A DNA stretch of 6,574 nt, from positions 1 through 6,574 of the forward strand of contig CAZSBB010000078.1 of the NCBI GenBank assembly GCA_964605235.1. The letters run 5' to 3'. The DNA comes from CAZSBB01 sp964605235 (GTDB taxonomy: Bacteria > Planctomycetota > Phycisphaerae > Phycisphaerales > Phycisphaeraceae). Made by a program: the position numbers and the translations under genes. Shown one piece after another: positions 6,462 to 6,574 of this stretch (positions are counted from its first letter, which is position 1; every line of letters starts with the position of its first letter). The notes beneath the pieces were generated by a model that saw only the letters and a program-made list of their open reading frames with translations, was not told where the DNA came from and searched no databases.

Positions 6462-6490
6462 ATAATAGGAAGTCCCCGCCCCGTTGGCGA
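6462..6490 (-). promoter_or_regulatory. candidate sigma-70 promoter for the oxidoreductase gene
   Basis: Minus-strand TATTAT (6467-6462) matches five of six consensus -10 bases. A poor -35, TCGCCA (6490-6485, four of six), sits at a 17-base spacing. Transcription would start near 6455 and give a leader of roughly 77 bases containing the weak hairpin. The AT-rich hexamer stands out in a very GC-rich context. The -35 is unconvincing, so an activator may be needed or the match may be chance. Confidence 0.35.
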
Positions 6491-6563
6491 CCCCCGGCCC
6501 CCCCGGACCCCCGCCCCCCGCGCCCCGGACCCCCCGCAGGTGCCCCGCGCACCCGGGGCGCCC
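6474..6563. other. C-run tract (G-run on minus strand), quadruplex-prone or artefactual
   Basis: Within 90 bases the plus strand holds at least eleven C-runs of three or more, the longest of seven (6498-6504), with almost no A or T. The minus strand therefore has many closely spaced G-runs able to form stacked quadruplexes. The ends are also near-complementary (about 6483-6497 with 6553-6566). No gene is supported here. Because it abuts the window end, base-calling or assembly error is a serious alternative. Confidence 0.5.
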
Positions 6564-6574
6564 AACACGTAGCA

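Noticed and set aside
5116..6465. Open plus-strand frame of 449 codons
   Set aside because: It lies antisense to the oxidoreductase, which has intact family motifs. The translation is low-complexity G/A/R/V-rich with no recognisable domain, typical of a shadow frame in GC-rich DNA.
6461..6466. Perfect TATAAT on the plus strand as a rightward promoter
   Set aside because: No -35 resemblance at 16-18 base spacing, and no gene is visible to the right in the window. The same bases serve a better minus-strand reading.
1..6574. CRISPR array, tRNA or rRNA genes
   Set aside because: No regularly spaced repeats with unique spacers beyond the two-copy repeat, and no cloverleaf or conserved rRNA segments were seen.

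Overview
This is a GC-rich stretch of a proteobacterial chromosome, most likely gammaproteobacterial, though betaproteobacteria are not excluded. Three things point there: the fused LplT-PlsC-Aas lysophospholipid-recycling protein, a palindromic REP-type repeat with a GAGC-TT-GCTC core, and strong G/C bias at third codon positions. No rRNA or tRNA is visible to place it more precisely.

Layout from left to right. Positions 1-162 look like the edge of something older or mobile: a short reading-frame tail followed by two copies of an 11-base repeat spaced exactly 21 bases apart, as at the ends of some insertion sequences. Positions 163-401 hold no convincing gene. At 402-492 a long hairpin followed by six T residues sits only 35 bases before the large plus-strand gene at 528-4004. 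That gene encodes a three-module inner-membrane protein: an MFS lysophospholipid flippase, a PlsC-type acyltransferase and an acyl-ACP synthetase.

A double-palindrome repeat (4006-4097) separates this gene from a convergent minus-strand group. Read in the transcription direction, that group is a Gfo/Idh/MocA oxidoreductase (6378-5287), a second inverted-repeat element (5279-5167), a small NTF2/ketosteroid-isomerase-like protein (5129-4710) and a GNAT acetyltransferase (4705-4091). The last two are 4 bases apart and are probably translationally coupled. The oxidoreductase has a candidate promoter and a weak attenuator-like hairpin in its leader. The right end (about 6474-6563) is an extremely C-rich tract, G-rich on the minus strand, and may be a quadruplex-forming region or a poor-quality contig end.

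The fused gene is self-contained: it can flip 2-acyl-lysophospholipid inward, activate a fatty acid on ACP and re-acylate the lysolipid, which is membrane repair. The three minus-strand proteins have generic folds. Their substrates cannot be read from the sequence, and no pathway joins them clearly. I see no clear new defence or biosynthetic system. The most interesting signals are the non-coding elements: the leader hairpin, the REP doublet that supplies a stop codon, and the CACAAAG/CACAGAG inverted repeat.
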